Positions 1 to 7,609 of a stretch of DNA of 64,000 nucleotides are shown here, piece after piece. A program made the position numbers and the translations under genes. Under the pieces are notes generated by a model. That model saw nothing but the letters and a program-made list of their open reading frames with translations, was not told the origin of the DNA and made no database searches. This DNA comes from a virus. The DNA is taken from IMG/VR virus record IMGVR_UViG_3300047476_000704, positions 124,001-188,000 of that record; one strand, given 5' to 3'. Within the stretch, counting starts at the first letter, position 1. Each line of letters begins with the position of its first letter.

Positions 1-245
1 TTATAATCGCAATATTTACCATTATACAAAATACAAACGTGAACCATTGCTTTTGTTTCAGGTTCAATTACAGCTACATATTTACCTTTATTTCCTAAAT
101 ATTTATTTAATGCATCGGCAAATGTATAACACCCACCACTCATATACCAATCTGTCCAATTGGTATCCTTTCTATATTGCTCTAAAACATCATCTAAATC
201 TGATATAGATTTTACACCCTCTACCAAATCCTTTAACTTTATCAT
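1..245 (-). CDS. Partial MIKL-type head-associated protein, possible papain/transglutaminase-like
   Basis: The 5' 81 codons of a gene that runs off the left edge. The start overlaps the stop of the next gene (TAATG), so the two are translationally coupled. The N-terminus MIKLKDLVEG belongs to the same short leader family seen on the following proteins and ends in an L-x-E motif of the type cut by T4 gp21. Downstream, a G-G-C-Y motif (Cys39), a His69 in M-V-H-V and Asp80 after Y-C have the order and spacing of a papain/NlpC or transglutaminase-like Cys-His-Asp triad. That fold assignment is inference from a partial sequence; the leader family is directly visible. Confidence 0.75.
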   Translation of the reverse strand, partial: MIKLKDLVEGVKSISDLDDVLEQYRKDTNWTDWYMSGGCYTFADALNKYLGNKGKYVAVIEPETKAMVHVCILYNGKYCDY

Positions 246-667
246 TATAGTTTCTTTAATAAACTATCCATATCAATTTCAAATGCGTAACCTGCTCCAC
301 TATGTCTCTTATCTACAATGACTTTCAATCCTAATTTCTTTTCCAAATGTTGTTTTAATAATTCTAAAAAATCAGCATCTCCACCTTTACCCATTCCCTT
401 TTTAGATAATGTATATTGAGTAGCGTTTCCACCTAACTTTTGTTTTATTAAATCAATACCATCTACATCTTTCATTGAGCTAGGAACTAAAATAATTTTA
501 CCATCTTTTGATGTTGGTGTAAATTTTACATTTCCAGACCAATGTGGGAACTCAAAGCCGGTACTTTCTTTTATTTGCGATTTGAATGCAGTATGATATG
601 GATTAGAATAAACAACTCCTTGTTCAAACTTACCATGTCCTTTGACTAAATCCGTTAATTTTATCAT
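245..667 (-). CDS. MIKL-type protein of unknown function (140 aa)
   Basis: I do not recognise the family. It starts MIKLTDLVKG, matching the leader of its neighbours, but has Lys where they have the Glu of a predicted protease site, so it may be targeted without being cut. The body is mixed alpha/beta, lysine-rich, with a Gly/Lys stretch near residues 87-94 and a basic C-terminus. TAATG overlaps at both ends couple it to the gene before and after. Its place among genes following the prohead protease suggests a head-internal protein; this is inference. Confidence 0.8.
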   Translation of the reverse strand: MIKLTDLVKGHGKFEQGVVYSNPYHTAFKSQIKESTGFEFPHWSGNVKFTPTSKDGKIILVPSSMKDVDGIDLIKQKLGGNATQYTLSKKGMGKGGDADFLELLKQHLEKKLGLKVIVDKRHSGAGYAFEIDMDSLLKKL

Positions 668-1176
668 TAGTTAATATAGCAGTTAAGTTCGTATCCGTTT
701 TTCATTCCATATACCTGAATGTGTAATTGTTTGTTTGATGGTTTTCCACCTTTGGTTAATTCAACTGAAACTTTAACAGTCTTTCCTTCCGATGGTTTAC
801 GAGGTCCCATTCCTATCTTTCTAAATGAGTCATCATCATCTACCATATACCCTTTCTTCAAAGCGTATTCTTTTGCAGTTTGTATTGCTTCCGTATATGA
901 TTTGTGATATACCTTCAAATCGTTTGCTTCGTTTACCGATTCACCTCTCAATTTTCCTAAATGATTGATAGCTTGCTTTTCGTTCTTCTTAAAGTAATCT
1001 TCAACTTCTTTTTTTGTATCAAATGATAATTGACCTTTACCCTTTGTAACATCATCTACCCAAAATGAATCAGAATCTCTATCAAATTCGTAGTATCCTA
1101 CAAGTTTGCCGTTTGATAATACCTTACCATCTTTAGCAACTACACTTTCGTTTAATAAATCGCTTAACTTTATCAT
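667..1176 (-). CDS. MIKL-type protein with predicted prohead-protease site (169 aa)
   Basis: The start at 1176 is chosen over an in-frame upstream ATG at 1215 because only the internal start gives the shared leader MIKLSDLLNE and leaves a 4-nt gap to the preceding stop. The leader ends L-N-E followed by Ser, fitting the (L/I)-x-E specificity of T4 gp21. Residues after about 80 form a compact domain (Y-T-E-A ... K-K-G-Y ... Y-E-L-N-C-Y) that I know from other T4-like phage proteins but cannot name functionally. An S-V-N-E-A stretch between the two halves could be a second processing site. Role probably internal to the head; inferred from leader and position. Confidence 0.8.
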   Translation of the reverse strand: MIKLSDLLNESVVAKDGKVLSNGKLVGYYEFDRDSDSFWVDDVTKGKGQLSFDTKKEVEDYFKKNEKQAINHLGKLRGESVNEANDLKVYHKSYTEAIQTAKEYALKKGYMVDDDDSFRKIGMGPRKPSEGKTVKVSVELTKGGKPSNKQLHIQVYGMKNGYELNCYIN

Positions 1177-1180
1177 CTTA

Positions 1181-1906
1181 TTATTTACTAATCTTAAAAA
1201 ATTTATTAAACTCATCTCGCATTACATCCGCCTGGTCTTGCTTTGTATGGTTTTGTTTTATAATAAGCTCCAAACCTTTTTTCATTTCAGGTACATTATT
1301 ACTATATTTTTGCTTTAACATTCTAAAAATGTTTTTAGCTTGAATACGAGTGTTTGCCCACTCATCATATTCGTTTATGTTTTCATCCGTTTCTTTACCT
1401 GCTCTTAAATCTGCTAAATCATCTGCTCCAATATCACCATCTTTATCAACATCCAATTTGTGTTGATTACCAACTAAATCTTCACTACGAATACCCAATC
1501 TTTGGTTTACTTCTTCTTCACTCAATTCACTAACACCATAGTATCTACCTATAATATGTCCCATATCTTCGTATAGGTTTTCCATTTGTGAATGTAATGA
1601 TTTTGCTTCGTTTGCAATCTTTTCAAATTGAGCAGATAATTTACCCAATTCATTCATATTGCGTTTTACAGTTGCTTCGTCAAAGTGATTACCAGCTTCT
1701 TTATTAGCAAACTCACTAGCTGCATCTGTAATTGCACCCAATGTTTCAGCAATTTGTGCTAAATCATTTTCATTCTTTAACTTTGGTCCAAATGAACCAT
1801 AAGTAGAAATGATTTCTAAAAAGTGTCTTCTTGCTTCGTTGCTTAAAGTTTGTTTAGGTGCCTTTTTATCTTCACCTTCTCCTAATAATTTCTTTAACTT
1901 TATCAT
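1181..1906 (-). CDS. MIKL-type helical protein with an EF-hand-like loop (241 aa)
   Basis: The start is taken at 1906, one base after the upstream stop (TAAGATG), rather than the longer in-frame start at 1921. The leader is MIKLKKLLGE then Gly, an L-x-E site for a gp21-type protease. The body is rich in Glu, Lys and Ala and looks almost entirely helical. Residues 152-163 read D-V-D-K-D-G-D-I-G-A-D-D, a canonical twelve-residue EF-hand/dockerin calcium loop. In T4 the scaffold gp22 lies between gp21 and the capsid gene; position, charge and helicity make a core-scaffold or internal-protein role plausible, but there is no direct identification. Confidence 0.8.
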   Translation of the reverse strand: MIKLKKLLGEGEDKKAPKQTLSNEARRHFLEIISTYGSFGPKLKNENDLAQIAETLGAITDAASEFANKEAGNHFDEATVKRNMNELGKLSAQFEKIANEAKSLHSQMENLYEDMGHIIGRYYGVSELSEEEVNQRLGIRSEDLVGNQHKLDVDKDGDIGADDLADLRAGKETDENINEYDEWANTRIQAKNIFRMLKQKYSNNVPEMKKGLELIIKQNHTKQDQADVMRDEFNKFFKISK

Positions 1907-1907
1907 C

Positions 1908-2132
1908 TTATTTTGCTTCAAATTGTTCTATAAGTTTGATTGCCATATCAATATGCTTTATTGCTTCTTTACTATAAGGTGCAATGTTGTGCTTAACCTC
2001 TTTCAATCTATCTAATGATTTTTCACGAGTCATTGCGTGCATTGCTGCTTCTAACAATTCTCTTCTTTGCTGTTCATCCGATTTGGCTTTAATCTTATTA
2101 GAAGCCATATATTTTGTTATATCAAATGCCAT
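1908..2132 (-). CDS. Small helical protein next to the prohead protease (74 aa)
   Basis: Unrecognised. Starts MAFDITKYMASNK and continues as a charged helical protein with a predicted amphipathic middle (R-R-E-L-L-E-A-A-M-H-A-M). It sits directly after the prohead protease and before the EF-hand protein, a place where T4 carries small prohead-core proteins (compare gp67/gp68 around gp20-gp21). A core or scaffold role is inference from position and composition only. Confidence 0.75.
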   Translation of the reverse strand: MAFDITKYMASNKIKAKSDEQQRRELLEAAMHAMTREKSLDRLKEVKHNIAPYSKEAIKHIDMAIKLIEQFEAK

Positions 2133-2139
2133 ATTTTTA

Positions 2140-2724
2140 TTAGTTTAATTCTTCTATTATTTGCATCATTAAATCTTGTGCTTTACACCACTTACCACAC
2201 TCTTCAATTTCTCTTTTAACACTTTCATTCATAGCAGTTGGAGACATAAATGCTCCATGTGTAGATGGGTTAGATACAAAATCCCAACCAATTAGTTCAA
2301 AATCTTCTTGTACCATTACAGTATTCTCTCTCATAGGTTTAACTGAACCCATGCCTCTACTGCTAATACCCAAACGGATATTGTGTTTGAATAATTCTTT
2401 TAAGATGTTACCAGATGGAGTTGAAAGAACTTCTACTGTCCCACATAAGTCTTTACCATCCCACCAAATTTCTTTGATGTTGTGTGATACATTCTTTAAG
2501 TTAATAACAGTTGAATCTGGATGGTCTAACTCACCCAATGCTCTACGCTCTTGTATTAGTGTTTCGTATTTCTTTGCTTCCCTTTGTAATATATTATAAG
2601 GATAGATACGATGATTTTGGTTAGGAGCGTCCGCGCGTTGCAATACACCTTTAACCAAAAATTTGCCATTTGCATCTTCCTGTATAGTTCCTTCAAAAAG
2701 GTTATGTTCTATTAATAATCCCAT
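2140..2724 (-). CDS. 21: Prohead core protease, T4 gp21 family
   Basis: Serine protease that matures the T4-type head by cutting scaffold, internal proteins and the capsid N-terminus after (L/I)-x-E. At 194 aa it is close to T4 gp21 (212 aa). Visible family features are the conserved N-terminal strand region, the catalytic His in G-E-L-D-H-P-D (His68), and the serine in G-I-S-S-R-G (Ser121/122), followed by a W-D-F-V-S-N-P-S motif typical of the S80/gp21 peptidases. It lies between the portal and a run of proteins with L-x-E leaders, which are its probable substrates. Identification is strong; which neighbours are really cut is inference. Confidence 0.93.
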   Translation of the reverse strand: MGLLIEHNLFEGTIQEDANGKFLVKGVLQRADAPNQNHRIYPYNILQREAKKYETLIQERRALGELDHPDSTVINLKNVSHNIKEIWWDGKDLCGTVEVLSTPSGNILKELFKHNIRLGISSRGMGSVKPMRENTVMVQEDFELIGWDFVSNPSTHGAFMSPTAMNESVKREIEECGKWCKAQDLMMQIIEELN

Positions 2725-2727
2725 ATC

Positions 2728-3603
2728 TTATGCTAATAAATGATAATACTCTCTAAAATGTTTCTGTCTGTCAGCCAAACCAATTGTACCGCCATTTACT
2801 CTTTTTGTAATCTTTGTTACTACTGCATCAGAACTACCTTCATCTGCTATTTTGTTCAATCCGTTTTTAGAGAAGAACCAAGCTGCTGATAATAATGCGT
2901 ATGCTCCAGCTACTTTATCTGGATTTGCTACCATATCTTCACCGATAGATTTACCAAATGCAGTATAGTTTTCTTTACCTGTCAATTGGATATATCCTCT
3001 ACCTCTGAATTTGTATCCCTCACGAGATGCTTCGTTTCCGTTACCCATTCTACTTGCATATACTCTACTTGCAATAAGTTCTGGCTTTCTTTCGTATTGT
3101 TGTGCTAATGCTACTGTTGGAAAGTATTTCTTAAATATACCCAACAAACCTTTTGCTGAATAGTTTAGATTTTCTTGTGTTGCTCTAAATCCACCACTTT
3201 CGTGTCCACATTGTGCTAAAAAGTGTGCTAATCTTAAAGGTGTGTTGATGTTAAACTTTGCAGCCGTATCAGGAATCATTGCTATTACATTAGCAGGAAT
3301 GTGTCCTTTTAATTTATCTAACTTTAAGCCAGGATACGATGCTAATGCCGGAGTAGGTGCTACAACAGGTGCAGGAGTTGGTGCAGGTGTTGGTTGTGCT
3401 ACTGGTTTAGGAACTACGGTAATACCCATAATCTTATTCCAAGTATTAGGTCCAACTATACCATCAGCTGCTAAACCATTTTTGGCTTGCCATGCTTTTA
3501 CTGCATCTTCTGTTTTTGGTCCAAAATTACCAACTGGGTCTAATCCCAATTTAACCTGTAATTTCTTTACATCTTCGTTATTATCACCCCTTTTTAACAA
3601 CAT
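2728..3603 (-). CDS. Endolysin: peptidoglycan-binding domain plus GH19 muramidase/chitinase-like domain
   Basis: Likely lysis enzyme. Residues 1-60 form a PG_binding_1 domain (repeats L-Q-x-x-L-G and D-G-I-V-G-P-N-T). Residues 62-88 are a Pro/Ala/Thr/Val linker. From about residue 90 follows a GH19 domain: catalytic Glu135 in C-G-H-E-S-G-G-F, the substrate-site segment around residues 140-190, and R-G-R-G-Y-I-Q-L-T-G. No signal peptide is visible, so release would need a holin or another route. The gene lies inside the head cluster, four bases after the protease stop region, which is unusual for a lysis gene and could mean it is also a virion component. Enzyme class is confident; timing of action is not. 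Confidence 0.9.
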   Translation of the reverse strand: MLLKRGDNNEDVKKLQVKLGLDPVGNFGPKTEDAVKAWQAKNGLAADGIVGPNTWNKIMGITVVPKPVAQPTPAPTPAPVVAPTPALASYPGLKLDKLKGHIPANVIAMIPDTAAKFNINTPLRLAHFLAQCGHESGGFRATQENLNYSAKGLLGIFKKYFPTVALAQQYERKPELIASRVYASRMGNGNEASREGYKFRGRGYIQLTGKENYTAFGKSIGEDMVANPDKVAGAYALLSAAWFFSKNGLNKIADEGSSDAVVTKITKRVNGGTIGLADRQKHFREYYHLLA

Positions 3604-3605
3604 AA

Positions 3606-4382
3606 TTATTTTCCCTCACTTTTAGCTTTCCAAGCTGCATCTACTTTATTAAAAAATGCTTTCTTTTCATCATCACTCATAGATGGAATAGATTTACCAG
3701 CTTTATCCAATACTTTTTGGAAAAACTTTTGGTATTCTGCTTCCTCTTGCATTACTTCTCTTACGATTGATTTTAATGCTTCTCTCTTTAATGATTTTTG
3801 CTTACCCATAGTTTGTGGTAACCCATTTGCTACATTTTCAATATCTTCGCTGATTTTATATTTCATTCCCAAATGCCCTTTACCCATATCTTTTACATTA
3901 AACTTTTGGTGAAATGTAGATTGTTGTGCTGCTTTTGGTGTAATATCTAAAATCCAATCATTACCATCTTTTGATAAATAGTATGCATTTTTATCACCAG
4001 TCAAAGTTCTTACGATTGCATCTTTTGATATACCTTCGGTTACCGCTTCTTTAATTTTTTTAGATGCTAATTTAGAGTCGTGTTTTGATTTATTAGATGT
4101 ATATGAACCATCACCCCACCATGCTACAATTGCATCAGTATCAGTAGTTGAATGAAACCCAGAACCTGCATTAAATACATCTACAAATTGTAATCCTTTT
4201 TTAGATTTGATTAGGTCTTTGGCAAATTGAATTGCTTGTTTTTCATTACTAAACTTTTTGGCAGCTCTTATACCATCTGAATAATGAACTTCGTATGCTT
4301 CTTGAACTTGTGCAGTTCTTGAACCAATTGGTCCACCTAATGCTTTAAGAGTAATGATGCCCGATTTTTGTAAATGTCTCAT
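3606..4382 (-). CDS. Conserved T4-like structural-region protein (258 aa)
   Basis: Function unknown. The N-terminal half (about residues 25-110) looks like a small alpha/beta domain; the last 60 residues are a helical tail ending A-F-F-N-K-V-D-A-A-W-K-A-K, a C-terminal signature I recognise from virion or head-region proteins of T4-like marine phages. The tail is preceded by a basic amphipathic helix (A-L-K-S-I-V-R-E-V-M-Q-E-E) resembling N-terminal helices of neighbouring proteins. Located between endolysin and portal-proximal genes and separated from the endolysin by two bases, so probably a minor head component. Confidence 0.75.
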   Translation of the reverse strand: MRHLQKSGIITLKALGGPIGSRTAQVQEAYEVHYSDGIRAAKKFSNEKQAIQFAKDLIKSKKGLQFVDVFNAGSGFHSTTDTDAIVAWWGDGSYTSNKSKHDSKLASKKIKEAVTEGISKDAIVRTLTGDKNAYYLSKDGNDWILDITPKAAQQSTFHQKFNVKDMGKGHLGMKYKISEDIENVANGLPQTMGKQKSLKREALKSIVREVMQEEAEYQKFFQKVLDKAGKSIPSMSDDEKKAFFNKVDAAWKAKSEGK

Positions 4383-4383
4383 A

Positions 4384-4815
4384 TTAAAAATCTATAATTG
4401 TTCTTGCTATTTTATTTAATCTTTCTTTTATACGAAAGATACTTGTGTTTGTTCTTTTGTAGAAATCCTCGTTCTTTACTCCGTTTTCCATTTTAAGTTT
4501 GTTGTACCAACCTAAAAACTTTTCTACTTCTGCTAATTGATTTTTGATTTCTCTAACACCTAAATTGATTTTTTGTTCCGGCGAACGAGTTTCATCTCTT
4601 TTAAGTGCCAACCAACGATTTTCAGCCAATTCATATCCAGCTCCAGATGATTTAGCTTTACGCTCTTTATCGGCTTGTGTATTTCTACCAAACGCAAATG
4701 GAGTTTGATACCCATCTACCGAAGCAGTTGTAGTTTCTTCGTTAGTTGTTGTATTTCTCTCACGAAGTTTTTTACGAACAATTTCCTTTAATCTATCTCT
4801 ACTAGATAATTCCAT
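4384..4815 (-). CDS. Conserved hypothetical head-region protein (143 aa)
   Basis: Unrecognised function. The N-terminus is a basic amphipathic helix (L-K-E-I-V-R-K-K-L-R-E-R), then a Thr-rich spacer, then a D-G-Y-Q-T-P-F-A-F-G motif, and a helical C-terminal half with R-E-I-K-N-Q-L-A-E-V-E-K-F-L-G-W-Y. I have seen this arrangement in other phages with a T4-like head block, always next to the portal. The 3' end of the preceding gene overlaps it by 14 bases, so the two are likely co-translated. Probable role in head assembly is inference from location. Confidence 0.75.
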   Translation of the reverse strand: MELSSRDRLKEIVRKKLRERNTTTNEETTTASVDGYQTPFAFGRNTQADKERKAKSSGAGYELAENRWLALKRDETRSPEQKINLGVREIKNQLAEVEKFLGWYNKLKMENGVKNEDFYKRTNTSIFRIKERLNKIARTIIDF

Positions 4816-5677
4816 TTTGAGTTCCCTTTAATACTTTCTCTAGCTCATACCCCATAATAACAGATGTAATATGTGTATCTGTAATTTTAGATGCCGTTTT
4901 GATTTTATTCAACTGATTGATTGTTTCAGCTAACTTTATTTTGGTAACTTTATCTTTGATTTCTTTACCAGTTTTAGTTAGTTCTTTTGTTAAAGTAACA
5001 ACTTCGTTTGTAATAAATGCTTTAAGATTATCCGAATTAGTAAATGAGTTGATATATTCTTTTAAAATACCCTTTTGCTTATCGTTTAAAGATTTGTATT
5101 TTTTATTAAAGTTTTCTACCAACATTTTATATGTTAGTAAACGGATTTCTTTATCTTCTTTTTTAAGAGCTTCGTTGATTTTATCTACCGATTTTGCATT
5201 TGCAACTGGTTTAGATGTAAGGTGTTCTACTATTGCGAATTTAGTATTCACAAAATCTTTTGGGTCATAAGAACTTTCAGTATTTAAATTAAATTCAAAT
5301 ATCTTATATACCGAAGCAAGAACTTTATAATTTGGAACTTGTGATTTTAAAAAATCATCTATTTGATAATTTTCTTTAATATCTTTGATAAGATTATACT
5401 TTTCTTTAAGTATTTTTTTCTCATCTAATTTTTTACGATTATCAATTACTGCATCAATAAATCTTTCAGCACGATTTTCATTGTTATATTTTTCATTTAC
5501 AATGAATTGATATAATTTTAATTCGTTTGCTAATTCCGTTTTAGAGTTGAAATACTTTTTTAATAATCCCTCTGCAATACTTTTACGATTGGAAAGGATG
5601 TCAGAAGTTACTTGACGAACCAATAGTTCGAAAAGAAAACCTGTATTTCTAAACTTTGAGTGCTTTATCTGTTTCAT
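4802..5677 (-). CDS. Conserved head-region protein, lysine-rich helical (291 aa)
   Basis: Starts K-H-S-K-F-R-N-T-G-F-L-F-E-L-L-V-R-Q-V, a motif conserved in a family found beside the portal gene in many T4-like phages; no function is known to me. The rest is lysine-rich and helical, with little hydrophobic core signal, consistent with an extended or scaffold-like protein. It overlaps the next gene by 14 bases. A late-type promoter motif lies at 5696-5704, so this gene begins a transcription unit that continues through the endolysin and protease. Assignment as an assembly or prohead-core factor is inference. Confidence 0.8.
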   Translation of the reverse strand: MKQIKHSKFRNTGFLFELLVRQVTSDILSNRKSIAEGLLKKYFNSKTELANELKLYQFIVNEKYNNENRAERFIDAVIDNRKKLDEKKILKEKYNLIKDIKENYQIDDFLKSQVPNYKVLASVYKIFEFNLNTESSYDPKDFVNTKFAIVEHLTSKPVANAKSVDKINEALKKEDKEIRLLTYKMLVENFNKKYKSLNDKQKGILKEYINSFTNSDNLKAFITNEVVTLTKELTKTGKEIKDKVTKIKLAETINQLNKIKTASKITDTHITSVIMGYELEKVLKGTQNGII

Positions 5678-5695
5678 TTATTACTTTATTCCAAA

Positions 5696-5704
5696 TATAA
5701 ATAT
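5696..5704 (-). promoter_or_regulatory. Predicted late promoter motif
   Basis: Sense ATATTTATA in the 50-base gap between the portal stop and the next gene, 18 bases before its start. Same motif as upstream of other structural genes here; resembles T4 late promoters in length and AT content but not in exact order of bases. A TATATTTG string overlaps it, without a matching -33 element. Confidence 0.5.
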
Positions 5705-5727
5705 ATAATATCTATTTAATAATAATT

Positions 5728-7563
5728 TTATTCGATTATATTTTGCTCATCCATCATACTCTTTCCTTCCAATATCACTTTTGCTCCACCGGATTTTAGA
5801 GTTTTTTTGATTGATTTGATGAAACTCTCATTACTTCTACTTAATTTCTTCAATTCTTTATCACCCAAAGCATCTCTACCATAGATGTGGTCATCTTTAC
5901 CCATACGATTTACATCACGAGGTCTACCTGCCGCTTTTGCTTCATTTGGATTTTGTCCCAATTTTGATTTTAAATCCTGTATTGTTTTTTCAACATCCAA
6001 TGGTTCTCCGGTTGGAAACTCATCTTCCGGCTGCTCTTCTGGTTGTTCTTCACCACCCATTTCAGGTTGTCCACCCAACATACCACCTTGCTCTTGCTGC
6101 CCCTCTGGCTTTCCAGTTGTTTCTAAATTATTTAATGTAAATAGATTTTTAGCATCTTTAATTAAACCTTCTTTCATTTCCGAAACATCATCATCGCTGA
6201 AATTAAATATATTCTTATATACCCAATCCTTTGAGATAAGTTTTAAATCACCCATTGTTCTAGCCAAATCTACTTTAGATGACCACAATTCAATTTTAGA
6301 TTGTTCATAGATTGTATATGGGATAGTCAATGATAGCTCAAAATCAGCTAATTGCTCATCCTCAATACCCTGCGAATATAAGTGAATAATTGCTATCTTT
6401 TCTAATTCAGATGTTACAATTCGTTGTACTCTTTCGATTGTTTTGGCAAATCTCATATCCATAGCTGCTAATGTAGCTTTTGAATTACCATCTTCCAAAA
6501 ATCCTAAATGTTGTTTTGGTATTTTTAATGCCGCAAACATTTTATCTTTTAAGTAGTTTATATCTTCAATAGGAGCATATTCCAAACCATCCAAATTAGA
6601 GATTTCAGTTCCACTATCACTACCACGAACTGGCAGATAGAAGTCTTCCATCAAATTTTGGATGTTATATTTTAAGTTGTATTCACCAGTATCCGCATTG
6701 ATAATTGGTGCTTTCTTTGATTTGTTGATAATACGCTGAATGTAGTTATCAATTTCGTTTGTAGGAATGTTACCCACATCAATTTTGTAAATACGCTTTT
6801 GTGGTGCTCTTGATATACGATGTATAATCATAGCATCTTCCATCAAAGTAATTTGCTTCCACAATCTTCTTGCACTTTCTAACATAGATTTACCATAAGG
6901 TAAAAAGTTAGTGTCTGTCAACATACGAAAGTGAGCAATCTCATAGTTTTCGTATTCTGTTTTTTGTCCAGCTACATAAAGTGATTTAGTTGCTAATGGG
7001 GTGTGTACAAATTTAACTGATTGCCAATTGTTCGGGTCATAACCCTCAACACGAGTAATCTCATAAACCGAAAGTGGTTGAATACCTACAACACCTAACT
7101 CTTCTGCAATCTCAATATGTAAAAAGTGGTCACCATATTTAACCAAACTTCTTACCCAAGGGAATAAATTAAATTCAACATTTATAATATCGTAGAATAA
7201 GTTTTCTAATATGGATTTTATTTGTTCGTTATTAGTTCTAACTTCTAATACTCTTCCGTATTCATTTTTGGATGTAGATTCTTCTGCATAAATATCCAAT
7301 GCGGCACCAATGATTGGGTCAGCATCCATAGCATCATAATCTCTAAAAAGTTCTTGTCTGATTTGTTGGTAAGCAAGATAATTCTCATAGGTATTATTCA
7401 TAGCCGATGAGTGTAATCTCATATATCTATCACGTAGATTGGTAGCAATTGCTTGCGTTTCATCGTAATCAATTACCTTTAACCTATCTCCCTGCTTTCT
7501 TACGATTACCGATGTAGAGAATAGTTTGTTTAACCTACCAAAAAATGATTTATCTGTTGCCAT
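5728..7563 (-). CDS. 20: Portal vertex protein, T4 gp20 family
   Basis: Forms the dodecameric ring at the head vertex through which DNA is packaged and to which the tail joins. Length 611 aa against 524 for T4 gp20. Family signatures are clear: D-P-I-I-G-A-A-L-D-I-Y-A-E-E near residue 83, V-K-Y-G-D-H-F-L, R-I-S-R-A-P-Q-K-R-I-Y-K-I-D-V, and P-K-Q-H-L-G-F-L-E-D-G-N-S-K. The extra length is at the C-terminus, where residues about 485-530 are a Gly/Pro/Gln/Glu-rich low-complexity segment followed by a basic tail. It follows the cysteine-rich protein and precedes the prohead genes, as in T4 gene order 17-20-21. Confidence 0.96.
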   Translation of the reverse strand: MATDKSFFGRLNKLFSTSVIVRKQGDRLKVIDYDETQAIATNLRDRYMRLHSSAMNNTYENYLAYQQIRQELFRDYDAMDADPIIGAALDIYAEESTSKNEYGRVLEVRTNNEQIKSILENLFYDIINVEFNLFPWVRSLVKYGDHFLHIEIAEELGVVGIQPLSVYEITRVEGYDPNNWQSVKFVHTPLATKSLYVAGQKTEYENYEIAHFRMLTDTNFLPYGKSMLESARRLWKQITLMEDAMIIHRISRAPQKRIYKIDVGNIPTNEIDNYIQRIINKSKKAPIINADTGEYNLKYNIQNLMEDFYLPVRGSDSGTEISNLDGLEYAPIEDINYLKDKMFAALKIPKQHLGFLEDGNSKATLAAMDMRFAKTIERVQRIVTSELEKIAIIHLYSQGIEDEQLADFELSLTIPYTIYEQSKIELWSSKVDLARTMGDLKLISKDWVYKNIFNFSDDDVSEMKEGLIKDAKNLFTLNNLETTGKPEGQQEQGGMLGGQPEMGGEEQPEEQPEDEFPTGEPLDVEKTIQDLKSKLGQNPNEAKAAGRPRDVNRMGKDDHIYGRDALGDKELKKLSRSNESFIKSIKKTLKSGGAKVILEGKSMMDEQNIIE

Positions 7564-7609
7564 TTAGCGTTCTGTTTGTTTAATTATATAACCTTTATTA
7601 TTTTTACTC

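Noticed and set aside
1177-1215. Longer N-terminus for the 169-aa MIKL protein
   Set aside because: It overlaps the upstream gene and hides the leader shared with three neighbours.
5885-6310. Long plus-strand frame inside the portal gene
   Set aside because: It mirrors the low-complexity portal tail; the minus-strand protein is certain.
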